From Acidobacterium capsulatum ATCC 51196 (GTDB taxonomy: Bacteria; Acidobacteriota; Terriglobia; Terriglobales; Acidobacteriaceae), in assembly GCF_000022565.1 (NCBI RefSeq), contig NC_012483.1, forward strand, positions 1,240,001-1,304,000: 64,000 bases of DNA. The letters are read 5' to 3'. Of this stretch, positions 43,626 to 53,076 are shown piece after piece (positions within the stretch are counted from its first letter, which is position 1; each line of letters starts with the position of its first letter). The translations under genes and the position numbers were made by a program. Below the pieces are notes generated by a model. That model saw only the letters and a program-made list of their open reading frames with translations. It did no database searches and had not been told where the DNA came from.

Positions 43626-46289
43626 TTACCGAACCACGAGATTCACCAGTTTGGCAGGCACCACGATGACCTTGACCACCTGCTTGCCCTCGATCGCAGC
43701 GGCAACCTTTTCATCGGCCATGGCCGTGTCGCGCAGCGTATCCTGCGTAGCCTCGGCGGCCACGCGAATCACCGAACGCAGCTTGCCGTTGATCTGCACG
43801 GGAATCTCTATCTCATCTTCGCGGGCCAGCGCCTCTTCAAACTTCGGCCATGGAGCGCGCAGCAGATTATCCTGCTCGCCGAGTTGGTCCCATAGCTCAA
43901 AGGCCAGATACGGCGCGAACGGAGCCAGCAGCAGCACCAGGTTTCGCAGCAGCTCGCGCAGCACCGCATCTGACACTTCTCCGTTCTGAATGGCAGCTTC
44001 TGCGGCGGTCGCGGTGTTCACCAGCTCCATGATGGCGGCGATGCAGGTGTTGAAGTGCCAGCGGCCACCAAAGTCCTCAGTGATTTTACGAATCGTCTGA
44101 TGCAGCTTGCGCAGCAGTGCCTGTTCGGTCGCGGAGTTTGCTTCCGCCCCGCCGCTGGCCTGCTTTGCGCGTTCGGCATGACGCATGGCCAGCCGGTAGA
44201 CGCGTGACAGGAAGCGGCTCACTCCGGCGACGCCATCTTCCTGCCAGTCCAGATCGCGGTCGGGCGGCGCGGCAAACAGCGCGTACATGCGCGTGGCATC
44301 CGCTCCATAGCGCGCAATCATGTCTTCGGGCGAAACCACATTGCCCTTGGACTTCGACATCTTCGCGCCGTTCTTGATGACCATGCCCTGCGTGAAAAGC
44401 CGAGTGGCAGGCTCGTCGTTTTTGACAATACCGAGATCGCGCATCACCTTCGTCCAGAAGCGCGAGTAGATCAGATGCAGAATGGCATGCTCGACGCCGC
44501 CAATGTACTGGTCAATCGGAAACCAATATGCCACCGTGTCAGTGTCAAATGGAGCCTTGTCATTGCGAGCGCTGGTGTAGCGGTAGAAATACCAGGACGA
44601 ATCGACAAAGGTGTCCATGGTATCGGTCTCGCGCCGCGCCTTGCCGCCGCACTTCGGGCAAGTGGTGTTCACAAAGCCGGGGTCGCGGCCCAGAGGCGAT
44701 CCGCCCTGCTGCGTGATCTCGATCTGGGGCGGCAGCAGTACCGGCAACTGATCGTCCGGCACCGGCACAATGCCGTCCTTCTCGCAATGGATCATCGGGA
44801 TGGGCGTGCCCCAGTAGCGCTGACGGCTGACGCCCCAATCCTTGAGCCGGAAGGTGACCTGCGCCTGGCCGAAGCTGTTCTCCTGGGCGTAGGCGGCCAT
44901 CTTCTGCTGCGCTTCCTGGCAGCCGAGCGTGTTGAAGTCGCCAGAGTTGATGAGGATGCTCTCCTCTGAGGTGAACGGCAGCAACGGCTCTTCCGGCTCG
45001 CCGTCGGGCGTCGGCTCATCCGTGCGGCGCGGCAGCACGACCACGCGCATCTCCAGCCCATACTTGTGCGCAAACTCAAAGTCGCGCTCATCATGCGCGG
45101 GCACAGACATGATGGCGCCGGTACCGTAGTCGGCCAGAATGTAGTTGCCCACCCAGATAGGCAGGCGCTCGCCATTGAACGGGTTGATGGCGTAATGCCC
45201 TGTAAAGACACCATGCTTTTCAATGGCGCCTACGTCACCGGCTTCCCGCGCCTTGCGCTGCTGCTCGAGCAGTTCGTCCACTTCGCGAGCCAGTTTCTCG
45301 TCAGCCGCGCTAAACTCTTTGACCAGCACGTGCTCCGGAGCCAGTTGCAGACTGGTCGCGCCGTAAATCGTATCAATACGGGTGGTAAATACCCGGATAC
45401 TTTGGCCGCTCGCTTTTACCGTTTCTCCGGCAGGCAAAATCGCGGTTCCGCCGCGGCGCTGCTGCTCGTCCTCTGAAATCGAGGCGGCGTCTTCCACGGC
45501 AAATTCGACTTCCGCGCCTTCGCTGCGGCCGATCCAGTTGCGCTGCATGGTGCGCACCTTTTCCGGCCAGCCTTCGAGCTGGTTCAGGTCGTCCAGCAGC
45601 TCCTGCGCGTAGTTGGTGATGCGTAAGAACCATTGCTCCAGGTCACGCTGCTCCACAATCTGGTCTTCATGCCGCCAGCAGCAGCCATTCACCACCTGCT
45701 CATTGGCCAGCACGGTGGCGCATTGCGGGCACCAGTTCACCTTGCTCTGCTTGCGGTAGGCCAGCCCCTTCTCATACATGCGCAGGAAGAACCACTGGTT
45801 CCAGCGGTAGTACTCGGGCAGGCAGGTGGTCACCTCATTGCGCCAGTCATAGCTCAACCCCAGGCGATCCATCTGCTTGTGCATATGGGCAATGTTGGAG
45901 AGCGTCCACTCGCGCGGCGGTGTGTTGTTTTTGAGCGCGGCATTCTCTGCCGGCAGGCCGAAGGCGTCCCAGCCCATGGGGTGCAGCACGTTGTAGCCCT
46001 GCATCCACATGTAACGCGCCAGCGCATCGCCAATGGAGTAGTTGCGCACGTGCCCCATGTGGAGCTGTCCCGAAGGATACGGCAGCATCTCGAGCACGTA
46101 ATACTTCGGTTTGCCGCTTTCGGGCGGCTCAGTTGCGTAGAGATCCGGCTGCGCGGCCCAGCGCTCTTGCCAGCGCGGCTCAATCTCTGCCGGGTTGTAC
46201 CGGAGTTCTTGTGCCGCGTCAGGGGTCATGGACGGAGAGGACTCAGCCCCAGCCGCAGAGGCGGCCTTTGGTGTCATGTCGGTTGCCAT
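43626..46289 (-). CDS. leuS: Leucyl-tRNA synthetase
   Basis: LeuRS charges tRNA-Leu. The 887-residue product shows the class I HIGH-type motif HMGH at about 77-80 in YPSGQLHMGHVRNY, the editing domain, with GTGAIMSVPAHDERDFEFA as its signature, and KMSKS in GAKMSKSKGNVVSPED. The first 30 residues are an Ala/Ser/Pro-rich extension not needed in the family. I chose the ATG at 46289, which has AAGG six bases upstream; a GTG two codons earlier is less likely. A membrane protein gene follows after 3 bp. Confidence 0.96.
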   Translation of the reverse strand: MATDMTPKAASAAGAESSPSMTPDAAQELRYNPAEIEPRWQERWAAQPDLYATEPPESGKPKYYVLEMLPYPSGQLHMGHVRNYSIGDALARYMWMQGYNVLHPMGWDAFGLPAENAALKNNTPPREWTLSNIAHMHKQMDRLGLSYDWRNEVTTCLPEYYRWNQWFFLRMYEKGLAYRKQSKVNWCPQCATVLANEQVVNGCCWRHEDQIVEQRDLEQWFLRITNYAQELLDDLNQLEGWPEKVRTMQRNWIGRSEGAEVEFAVEDAASISEDEQQRRGGTAILPAGETVKASGQSIRVFTTRIDTIYGATSLQLAPEHVLVKEFSAADEKLAREVDELLEQQRKAREAGDVGAIEKHGVFTGHYAINPFNGERLPIWVGNYILADYGTGAIMSVPAHDERDFEFAHKYGLEMRVVVLPRRTDEPTPDGEPEEPLLPFTSEESILINSGDFNTLGCQEAQQKMAAYAQENSFGQAQVTFRLKDWGVSRQRYWGTPIPMIHCEKDGIVPVPDDQLPVLLPPQIEITQQGGSPLGRDPGFVNTTCPKCGGKARRETDTMDTFVDSSWYFYRYTSARNDKAPFDTDTVAYWFPIDQYIGGVEHAILHLIYSRFWTKVMRDLGIVKNDEPATRLFTQGMVIKNGAKMSKSKGNVVSPEDMIARYGADATRMYALFAAPPDRDLDWQEDGVAGVSRFLSRVYRLAMRHAERAKQASGGAEANSATEQALLRKLHQTIRKITEDFGGRWHFNTCIAAIMELVNTATAAEAAIQNGEVSDAVLRELLRNLVLLLAPFAPYLAFELWDQLGEQDNLLRAPWPKFEEALAREDEIEIPVQINGKLRSVIRVAAEATQDTLRDTAMADEKVAAAIEGKQVVKVIVVPAKLVNLVVR

Positions 46290-46310
46290 ATTCACCTTCG
46301 ATTGTAACTG

Positions 46311-46335
46311 GGGAGCCGCCCGGCATGCGGCTCCC
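46311..46335 (-). terminator. Hairpin between nfo and leuS, no U-tract
   Basis: GGGAGCCGC at 46311-46319 pairs perfectly with GCGGCTCCC at 46327-46335 around a 7-base loop. It lies downstream of the nfo stop and just upstream of leuS, so it may end the nfo transcript or sit in the leuS leader. Confidence 0.45.
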
Positions 46336-46355
46336 GGCGATGGTCCGTCGCGCGG

Positions 46356-47216
46356 CTATTGGCGGCTCAACTGCTGCAATAGATGCAGATTCCGGGCGTC
46401 ATCGTCCTCTTCATCCACCGGAGTTTCCGCAATAAACGCGCAGTGGGCAAAGCGGGCATCCTGCAACAGCCGCCGAAAAGGCCTGGCACCGATGGTGCCC
46501 TCGCCAATATGCTCATGGCGGTCGAGCTTAGACCCGCGAGCGGCCTTGGCGTCATTCACGTGCCAGACGCGCACGGTTTCAAGCCCAACGGTATCGGCAA
46601 TCTGCTGCACGGTCGCTTCGTATCCGTCATCGCCGACCAGGTCGTAGCCAGCCACGTGGCAGTGGCAGGTATCGAGGCATGCCCCGACTGGAACCACGCT
46701 GCGCAGCCGCTCGATCAGCTCGGCTACCTGCTCAAAGCTGCCGCCCAGCGAAAACTCCGCCCCGGCAGTGTTCTCAATGAGCACCTGAAAGTCTCGGCCG
46801 GTGAAGTCGATGCCCTCGGTCGCCGAGGCGATGGATTCGGCCGCCAGTTGCAGCCCCTGCTCGCGTGTCAGCCCCTTCCACGAGCCCGGATGCAGCACCA
46901 GCCCCCGCGCGCCGAGCGCCAGTGCGCGCTCTACCTCGCCGCGAAAGGCTGTCACAGACTTGGCCCGCACCTCCTCAGACTGGCTGCAAAGGTTCACGAG
47001 ATAACTCACGTGAATCACCAGCGGATTGCAGTCATACTCCCGGCACAACACCTGCATTCGCTCGCAGTCGGCCGGGTTGATTTTGGGCGCGCGCCACATG
47101 CGCGGACTCGCCGAGAATATCTGGAATGTGTTCGCGCCAATCTCATGCGCGCGCTCGGCGGCTTTATAAACTCCGCCAGAAGTGGAAAGATGGATACCGA
47201 TTCTACGCAATTTCAT
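46356..47216 (-). CDS. nfo: Endonuclease IV
   Basis: Endonuclease IV cleaves DNA at abasic sites in base excision repair and uses three zinc ions. The 286-residue product starts MKLRRIGIHLSTSGGVYKA and shows ENTAGAEFSLGGSFEQV, CLDTCHCHVAGYDL and HVNDAKAARGSKLDRHEHIGEG, the AP endonuclease family 2 signatures with its zinc ligands. The ATG at 47216 is set by this conserved N-terminus; the frame stays open upstream but overlaps nagA. It is divergent from nagA with only 28 bp between. Confidence 0.95.
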   Translation of the reverse strand: MKLRRIGIHLSTSGGVYKAAERAHEIGANTFQIFSASPRMWRAPKINPADCERMQVLCREYDCNPLVIHVSYLVNLCSQSEEVRAKSVTAFRGEVERALALGARGLVLHPGSWKGLTREQGLQLAAESIASATEGIDFTGRDFQVLIENTAGAEFSLGGSFEQVAELIERLRSVVPVGACLDTCHCHVAGYDLVGDDGYEATVQQIADTVGLETVRVWHVNDAKAARGSKLDRHEHIGEGTIGARPFRRLLQDARFAHCAFIAETPVDEEDDDARNLHLLQQLSRQ

Positions 47217-47244
47217 GCTTCTACCAGTGTAGATTCGGAGTGTG

Positions 47245-48414
47245 ATGCGAACGATCCTTACTGCCGCGCGGCTTGTGACCCCTTTGGACGAGCTACCGAA
47301 CCCGGTCGTGGTTCTGGAAGACGGCCACATTGTCAGCATCGCCTCACGCTCTGAAGCAAGCCTGCCCGAAGGCGAAGTTCTTGACTTTCCGGGAGCCACA
47401 CTGGCTCCAGCCTATTTTGACGTTCACATTCACGGCAGCGCCGGCCACGACATCATGGAGGCCACACCGGAAGCCCTTGCGACCATTGGCCGATTTCTGG
47501 CAGGGCATGGCGTGGGTGCCTACCTGGCCACCACGGTCACGGCAGAGGTGGAACCTACCCTGCACTCCCTCTCAGGACTGGCCCGGCTGCTCAGCGGCCC
47601 GACGAGTGATGCCCAGCCTGGCGCGCGGCCGGTGGGCATTCATCTCGAAGGCCCGTTCCTCTCGCCGCACAAGCGCGGAGCGCACCCCGAGCGGCTGCTG
47701 CAGCGCCCCTCTGTCGCGCTGCTGGATCGCATGTGGCAGGCCGCCGAAGGCCACGTGCGGCTGCTGACCATTGCTCCAGAACTGCCGGGCGCGGACGAGG
47801 TCATTGCCCGAGCGGTGGAACTGGGCATTCGCGTCAGCATGGGCCACAGCAACGCCACGCTGGCCGAAGCGCAGCGCGGCGTCCAGGCCGGAGCCGTCTC
47901 CGCTACGCACACCTTCAACGCGATGCGGCGCTTTGACCATCGCGAACCCGGCATTGTGGGCGAAGTGCTCACGAACCGCTCACTCCATGCGGAGCTGATC
48001 TGCGATGGACTGCACGTCGATCCTGTTGCCGTACGCATCTTCTGGCAGATGAAAGGCCGCGAGCGCGGGATTCTCATCACCGACGCCATGGCTGCGGCCG
48101 GCATGCCGGATGGGCCGTACAAGCTGGGCGAACTGGATGTTCGGGTAGAAAACGGCACCGCACTGATTGAAGAAAATACGCTAGCGGGCAGCACGCTTAC
48201 ACTCGACCGGGGCGTGCGCAACTTTTCCAGCTTTACCGGCGAAGATCTTGCGCAGATTGTGCCGCTCGCCACCAGCAACCCGGCCACCATGATTGGGCTG
48301 GGAGACCAACTCGGCGAATTGGCCCCTGGCCGCCGGGCCGATATCACCGTGCTCTCCCCTTCAGGCGAAATCCAGCAGACCATCCTGGGCGGCGTGCCGC
48401 AAATCAGGAACTGA
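47245..48414 (+). CDS. nagA: N-acetylglucosamine-6-phosphate deacetylase
   Basis: NagA removes the acetyl group of GlcNAc-6-phosphate in amino sugar recycling or catabolism. The 389-residue product belongs to the amidohydrolase fold: FDVHIHGSAGHD, the Glu metal ligand in GIHLEGPFLSPHKRGAH, RVSMGHSNATLAEA, SATHTFNAMRRFDHREPG and the catalytic Asp in ILITDAMAAAGMPDG. The ATG at 47245 follows GGAG at a spacing of 4 bp; a GTG directly before it is the alternative. No nagB lies next to it. Confidence 0.94.
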   Translation: MRTILTAARLVTPLDELPNPVVVLEDGHIVSIASRSEASLPEGEVLDFPGATLAPAYFDVHIHGSAGHDIMEATPEALATIGRFLAGHGVGAYLATTVTAEVEPTLHSLSGLARLLSGPTSDAQPGARPVGIHLEGPFLSPHKRGAHPERLLQRPSVALLDRMWQAAEGHVRLLTIAPELPGADEVIARAVELGIRVSMGHSNATLAEAQRGVQAGAVSATHTFNAMRRFDHREPGIVGEVLTNRSLHAELICDGLHVDPVAVRIFWQMKGRERGILITDAMAAAGMPDGPYKLGELDVRVENGTALIEENTLAGSTLTLDRGVRNFSSFTGEDLAQIVPLATSNPATMIGLGDQLGELAPGRRADITVLSPSGEIQQTILGGVPQIRN

Positions 48415-48501
48415 TCTGGCAAACCGGCGGGTAGACAGAGAATGCTACCGAGGGCTTTCTCCGCTCAAAAGGTGATTCGCTGGTGTGATTACGGCGATGA
48501 A

Positions 48502-48693
48502 TCAACTCTCCAGTTCGGCCCGAATGGTGTAGGCCTCGCCATCCCAGCGAACATCGAGCACGTTAGGTTTGCAGCAGACTTGGCAATCTTCTACATACGA
48601 CTGGCGGCTGCCGCCGGTGGGGTCCACCTGCGTCTCATTCCATTCACCACAACCGGCACACTGAAAACCCGCCGAATAAATCCTGTCCATCAT
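48502..48693 (-). CDS. CPXCG-motif cysteine-rich protein
   Basis: The 63-residue product has two Cys pairs, CAGC at 12-15 and CQVCC near residue 37, separated by VDPTGGSRQSYVED, and continues VLDVRWDGEAYTIRAE. This is the CPXCG small protein family, a probable zinc-ribbon of unknown role. The start at 48693 has GAGGG five bases upstream; the frame is open 14 codons further. It is convergent with nagA. Confidence 0.8.
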   Translation of the reverse strand: MMDRIYSAGFQCAGCGEWNETQVDPTGGSRQSYVEDCQVCCKPNVLDVRWDGEAYTIRAELES

Positions 48694-48731
48694 TGCTGCC
48701 CTCAGGAATGAAGCCAGTGTAGTAGCCCGGC

Positions 48732-50201
48732 TCATCGCCGAACAAATACAGCCGCCTGTTTATCTTCATAGACGAGCTTCCACTCCTGATCCAACCGCAG
48801 CAACTGTGTCAGAGCATCCTTTACAGGAGCGATGACCAGGCGCGCGGTTTTCAGATTCGCATCATCCTGCCATCCGGGCTGACCACCCCAGGTTTGGGAG
48901 GAGCGGTTCATGCGCTGGATGCCGTAAAACGCAGCGCGCCCGTCAATGCTCACCGGCATGCGCAGATGCCAAATCAGAAAACCACCCCATCCATAATCGT
49001 TAAATAGCGGCCCGGAATAGCCTTTCTCTTTCACGAACTCCACGGCCTGCAACGGTAAATCCTTCGCCATCTTTTTGTGCAGGCTCTCATTGCTCACATG
49101 CATCAGCCAGCCGCCTGCGGCCATCACCGCAATCGTGGCGGCCAGCACTGCCGTGACCGCCTGCCAGCGCCGCCAACGGGGTGCCCGTACCGCATCGCCA
49201 CGCCCGGGCAACTGTGAGGCCAGAATCAGCAACGCGACGCTTGCCAGAAACCACACGTCTCTCTGGGAACGGAATGAAATCACCAATCCCATGGCCAGCA
49301 GTAGCGACAGCCACAGATCTGGCATGCGTTTTCGCGCCAGCGCCGCCGCGCTGCCCACGGCCAGAGCCAGAATCGTATAGTCCTCCCAATGGCGGAAGGG
49401 CATCGCCAGCAGTTCCTGAATCTTGTTGATCACGCCGGGCTCAGAAGCCAGCTTGTAGGCGATGTGATAGATATTCCAGCCATATGGATTGGCCATCGCC
49501 GCCACGATGCATCCGCCCAGAATGGCAAACAGGCGGCTGGCAGGCCCCCCCGGAGCCTGCGGACACGGCCAGAAGCGCCGCAACAGGGGCTCGCATGCCG
49601 TGGCCGCCAGCACCACAAGGCCATCAATGAACTGAATATGCAGATTGGCCCACAGTGCATACAGCGGCAGCAGCCACAGAAGCTTGCGCCACTGCCCGCT
49701 GCGCCGCGCGCGATCCAGCAGATCAAGCTGGATCACAAAGAAGAGAATCGACGGCAGCCACGAGCGTGGCTGATAAAGCCGGTCAATACTGAGGACACCC
49801 GCCGCCGTGAGCAGGATGGCGATAGTGAAATCGCTCTGCAGGCGCGCTACCATCCGGTACATGGCCACCGTAATGGCCAGCATAAAGCCGATGAGATAGG
49901 CCATCAGTCCGAGAAATCCAAAACTGCGATAAAGCCCCAGCGTCAGTAGCTCAAAAAGCCAGCTATAGGCATGCCATGGCCTGGCCGGTGTAATCCGCGA
50001 GAAAAAGTCGATGTGCGGAAAAGCATGATGATGCGCGATCCACTGTCCGGCGCGCATCTGCCACCAGATATCCAGATCAGAGCCTGGCGAGGTACGCAGG
50101 CAAGTCAAGCCTATGGCTGAAAACAGGGCAGCAAGCAGCACTACGCGTGCCACCTGCTCAGAGCGGGACATTGTCGAAGGGGGAGTTTCTGTCAGATGCA
50201 T
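48732..50201 (-). CDS. Polytopic membrane protein, GT-C-like
   Basis: The 489-residue product has ten or more membrane segments. The N-terminal loop GSDLDIWWQMRAGQWIAHH, followed by FPHIDFFSRITPARPW, recalls the acidic first periplasmic loop of GT-C glycosyltransferases and of large uncharacterised membrane protein families of this layout. The C-terminal 110 residues are soluble and hold GPLFNDYGWGGFLIWHL and SIDGRAAFYG. The donor and acceptor are unknown. The ATG at 50201 is chosen because the upstream frame overlaps the promoter region of the divergent mutarotase gene. Confidence 0.75.
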   Translation of the reverse strand: MHLTETPPSTMSRSEQVARVVLLAALFSAIGLTCLRTSPGSDLDIWWQMRAGQWIAHHHAFPHIDFFSRITPARPWHAYSWLFELLTLGLYRSFGFLGLMAYLIGFMLAITVAMYRMVARLQSDFTIAILLTAAGVLSIDRLYQPRSWLPSILFFVIQLDLLDRARRSGQWRKLLWLLPLYALWANLHIQFIDGLVVLAATACEPLLRRFWPCPQAPGGPASRLFAILGGCIVAAMANPYGWNIYHIAYKLASEPGVINKIQELLAMPFRHWEDYTILALAVGSAAALARKRMPDLWLSLLLAMGLVISFRSQRDVWFLASVALLILASQLPGRGDAVRAPRWRRWQAVTAVLAATIAVMAAGGWLMHVSNESLHKKMAKDLPLQAVEFVKEKGYSGPLFNDYGWGGFLIWHLRMPVSIDGRAAFYGIQRMNRSSQTWGGQPGWQDDANLKTARLVIAPVKDALTQLLRLDQEWKLVYEDKQAAVFVRR

Positions 50202-50303
50202 GGCAATTCGGCTCCCGTCCATCCAAACATAGCTGCGCCTTTCCGCCAATCCCCCACCGGGGCGAGCGCGACAGCTGAGTAGGGAAAAGAGCATACTGCC
50301 CCT

Positions 50304-51212
50304 ATGGAAGCTCTCTCCGCTGAAGCATTGCAGGCCCGCCACGGACTGCCTGGCCTGGCAGAAATTGTCCCTGGCCAGGGCGGTCTCACAAAAATCCGCA
50401 TCACCGCACCTGCCGCTCATGGGGAGATTTATCTCCACGGCGCGCATGTCACTTCCTGGCAGCCTGCAGGCTCAGAAGAGGTCCTCTTCCTCAGCCAGCA
50501 TTCGCGCTGGCAGCCGGATCAGGCCATCCGCGGCGGCATTCCTATCTGCTTTCCATGGTTTCGGGCGAAGGACGATAACCCGGCCGCGCCCAAGCATGGC
50601 TTTGTGCGCACCACGTCCTGGCAACTGGACAGCATTCAGCCCTCAGGCGAAGGCGTGACGGTCGCTCTCAGCACCGCGCCAAATGCCGAGTCTCAGCGGT
50701 GGTGGCCGCATCCCTTCCGCCTGCGCTATGAGGCAACATTCGGTCCGGAGCTGAAGCTCGCCCTCACTTTCACCAATGAAGCTTCCATGCCCGTTACCAT
50801 TGCCGAAGCGCTGCACACGTATCACGCAGTTGGCGATGTGACGCAGGTACGCGTGGCCGGCCTCGATGGCGCGCATTATCTCGACAACATGGACGGCAAC
50901 CGCGAAAAGCGGCAGCAGGGCGATCTGCAATTCAGCGGAGAAACAGACAATGCTTACCTCCACACCACTACACCTCTGACAATTCACGACCCCATGCTGC
51001 ACCGCCGAATAGAAATCGAGAAGACCGGATCCAACTCTACCGTGACCTGGAACCCATGGGAGAAAAGCGCGCGCGCCATGAGCGACCTTGGAGATGAGGA
51101 ATGGCGCCGCTTTGCTGCCGTGGAAGCCAGCAACGTACTCACCTGCGCTGTCACGGTACCTCCCGGGGAGAGCCATCTGCTCGGAGCCGTGATCCGAGTT
51201 GCTGCGGAATAG
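50304..51212 (+). CDS. D-hexose-6-phosphate mutarotase (YeaD-like)
   Basis: The 302-residue product belongs to the aldose 1-epimerase fold and matches glucose-6-phosphate 1-epimerases: AHGEIYLHGAHVTSWQPAG, RGGIPICFPWF, then PKHGFVRTTSWQL with the catalytic His, and ALHTYHAVGDVTQVRVAGL. It interconverts the anomers of hexose phosphates in the cytoplasm. It lies upstream of the KDG kinase and aldolase genes, separated by 91 bp, and may be part of a sugar-use block. Confidence 0.88.
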   Translation: MEALSAEALQARHGLPGLAEIVPGQGGLTKIRITAPAAHGEIYLHGAHVTSWQPAGSEEVLFLSQHSRWQPDQAIRGGIPICFPWFRAKDDNPAAPKHGFVRTTSWQLDSIQPSGEGVTVALSTAPNAESQRWWPHPFRLRYEATFGPELKLALTFTNEASMPVTIAEALHTYHAVGDVTQVRVAGLDGAHYLDNMDGNREKRQQGDLQFSGETDNAYLHTTTPLTIHDPMLHRRIEIEKTGSNSTVTWNPWEKSARAMSDLGDEEWRRFAAVEASNVLTCAVTVPPGESHLLGAVIRVAAE

Positions 51213-51303
51213 CCCGCGGCTTGTGCCGCGTGACTGAAACCTTACGCGCTGCGCCGTCTTGCGATGCTATGGTGACATCTGAGTTGAAGTCTTTGAGGAA
51301 CCA

Positions 51304-52401
51304 ATGAGCCTACTGCCGCCATTCCACCGCACTCATTATGCCTGGGATTGCCTTGCCCTCGGCGAAATCATGCTGCGCTTTGATCCCGGCGAAGGCCGCA
51401 TTCACACCACACGCCAATTTGCCGTGTGGGAAGGCGGCGGCGAATATAACGTGGCTCGCGGCCTGCGCCGATGCTTTGGGCTGCGCACGGCCGTTGCCAC
51501 GGCTTTCGCAGATAACCCGGTAGGCCGCCTTGTCGAGGACCTCGTGCTGCAAGGCGGAGTGGACACCTCTCTGATTCGCTGGGTGCCCTATGACGGCGTA
51601 GGCCGCGCCGCACGCAATGGGCTTTACTTTCTGGAGCGTGGCTTCGGCCATCGTCCCGGTGTGGCCTGCTTTGACCGCGGCCATACGGCCATTGCACAGG
51701 TCAAGCCCGGCGACTTTGACTGGACGGCCATCTTCGCCCAGGGTGTCCGCTGGTTCCACACAGGTGGCATCTTTGCGGGGCTCTCGGCGAGCAGTCCCCA
51801 GGTCGCGCTTGAGGCCATTCGAGCCGCACGCTCTGCGGGAACCATTGTCTCTTTTGACTTGAACTATCGTGACTCGCTCTGGCGCGAGTTTGGTGGCAAT
51901 CCTGAAGCGACACGCGTCAACCAGCAATTGGTTCGTGAAGTGGATGTGCTCATCGGCGGCGAAGAAGATTTCCGCGAGCGACTGGGCATTCCCATCACCG
52001 TGTCGCCCACCAAAAGCTCTGGCCCTATGCCACTCGAAGGCTGGGATCACCTGCTGCGCGAAGTGGCCGCGGCCTATCCCAACCTGAAGGTGATCGCAGC
52101 CACGCGCCGTACGGTCACGAGTTCGATGCACAACACATGGGGCGGCGTGGCGCACAGCCAGGGCCAGACAATCGAGGTTCCCTTGCGACCGATCGAGATT
52201 CTCGACCGCGTGGGCGGCGGCGATTCCTTTGCCTCGGGATTCATCTACGGATTACTGCAAAACCAGTCCATCGAGTGGGCGCTGCGTTGCGGCGTGGCTC
52301 ACGGCATGCTCACCATGACCACCCCCGGCGATGCCAGCATGGTGACGCTCGCGGAAGTCGAGCACACCATGGCCGATGGCTCCATACGAATGAGAAGATA
52401 G
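51304..52401 (+). CDS. kdgK: 2-keto-3-deoxygluconate kinase (PfkB family)
   Basis: The 365-residue product is a PfkB (ribokinase) family kinase. Visible features are ALGEIMLRFDPGEGRIHTT at the N-terminus, GGGEYNVARGLRRCFG for sugar binding, and the C-terminal signature ILDRVGGGDSFASGFIYGLL, in which the Asp of GGD is the catalytic base. KDG kinase is inferred from the next gene, KDPG aldolase, which begins 5 bp downstream, and from mannonate dehydratase nearby. At 365 residues it is longer than usual (about 310), with an insert near residues 220-250. Confidence 0.85.
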   Translation: MSLLPPFHRTHYAWDCLALGEIMLRFDPGEGRIHTTRQFAVWEGGGEYNVARGLRRCFGLRTAVATAFADNPVGRLVEDLVLQGGVDTSLIRWVPYDGVGRAARNGLYFLERGFGHRPGVACFDRGHTAIAQVKPGDFDWTAIFAQGVRWFHTGGIFAGLSASSPQVALEAIRAARSAGTIVSFDLNYRDSLWREFGGNPEATRVNQQLVREVDVLIGGEEDFRERLGIPITVSPTKSSGPMPLEGWDHLLREVAAAYPNLKVIAATRRTVTSSMHNTWGGVAHSQGQTIEVPLRPIEILDRVGGGDSFASGFIYGLLQNQSIEWALRCGVAHGMLTMTTPGDASMVTLAEVEHTMADGSIRMRR

Positions 52402-52406
52402 TTGCG

Positions 52407-53063
52407 ATGGCCAACGAAATCGAACAGAGACTCGAAGCAGCCGGGCTGATTCCCGTACTGCGCGCAAAATCCACAACAGAAGCCCATGCCCTTGTGGAGG
52501 CCATGATGGCGGGCGGCGTCGAAGTCATGGAGGTCACCATGACTGTGCCCGGCGCAATTGATCTGCTCAAGGACCTGCGCAAGACCTACGGAGACCGCCT
52601 GCTGCTCGGCTCAGGCACCGTGACCACCGCAGCCGAGGCCGTCGCCACGATCGAGGCTGGTGCGGAGTTTGTCATCAGCCCCAGCCTGCATCTCGATGTG
52701 GTGGAAACCACCTTGCGTGCGGGCAAGGTCTCCATTCCCGGTGGACTCACGCCGACTGAAGTGGTCACGGCGTGGCGAGCGGGTGCGGCTTATGTCAAGG
52801 TGTTTCCCTGCTCTGCCGTGGGCGGCGCCAGCTACCTGCGAGCCTTGAAAGCCCCCCTGCCGGAGATTCGCCTCATTCCCACCGGCGGCGTCACCATCGC
52901 AACGGCGGCAGACTTTCTGCATGCCGGAGCCTCCGCGCTCGGCGTCGGCTCTGATTTGGTCAATCCCAAGGCGATTGCGGAAGGCCGCGCCGCAGACATC
53001 ACGCATATCGCACGCCAGTACCGTGAGGTGATTGCCCGGGTGCGCAGCGGCTCCCAGGCATAA
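52407..53063 (+). CDS. eda: KDPG/KHG aldolase
   Basis: This enzyme splits 2-keto-3-deoxy-6-phosphogluconate into pyruvate and glyceraldehyde-3-phosphate. The 218-residue product has AGLIPVLRAKSTTEA, the acid/base Glu (E42 in VEVMEVTMTVPGA), GSGTVTTAAEA and the Schiff-base Lys (K131) in AAYVKVFPCSAVGG, then PTGGVTIATAADFLHAGA. It directly follows the KDG kinase gene in one operon. The stop is 13 bp from the convergent mannonate dehydratase stop. Confidence 0.93.
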   Translation: MANEIEQRLEAAGLIPVLRAKSTTEAHALVEAMMAGGVEVMEVTMTVPGAIDLLKDLRKTYGDRLLLGSGTVTTAAEAVATIEAGAEFVISPSLHLDVVETTLRAGKVSIPGGLTPTEVVTAWRAGAAYVKVFPCSAVGGASYLRALKAPLPEIRLIPTGGVTIATAADFLHAGASALGVGSDLVNPKAIAEGRAADITHIARQYREVIARVRSGSQA

Positions 53064-53076
53064 GCCATCACCACGG

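Noticed and set aside
50202-50447. N-terminal extension of the polytopic membrane protein
   Set aside because: It would overlap the divergent mutarotase gene and has no membrane protein features; the ATG at 50201 fits better.
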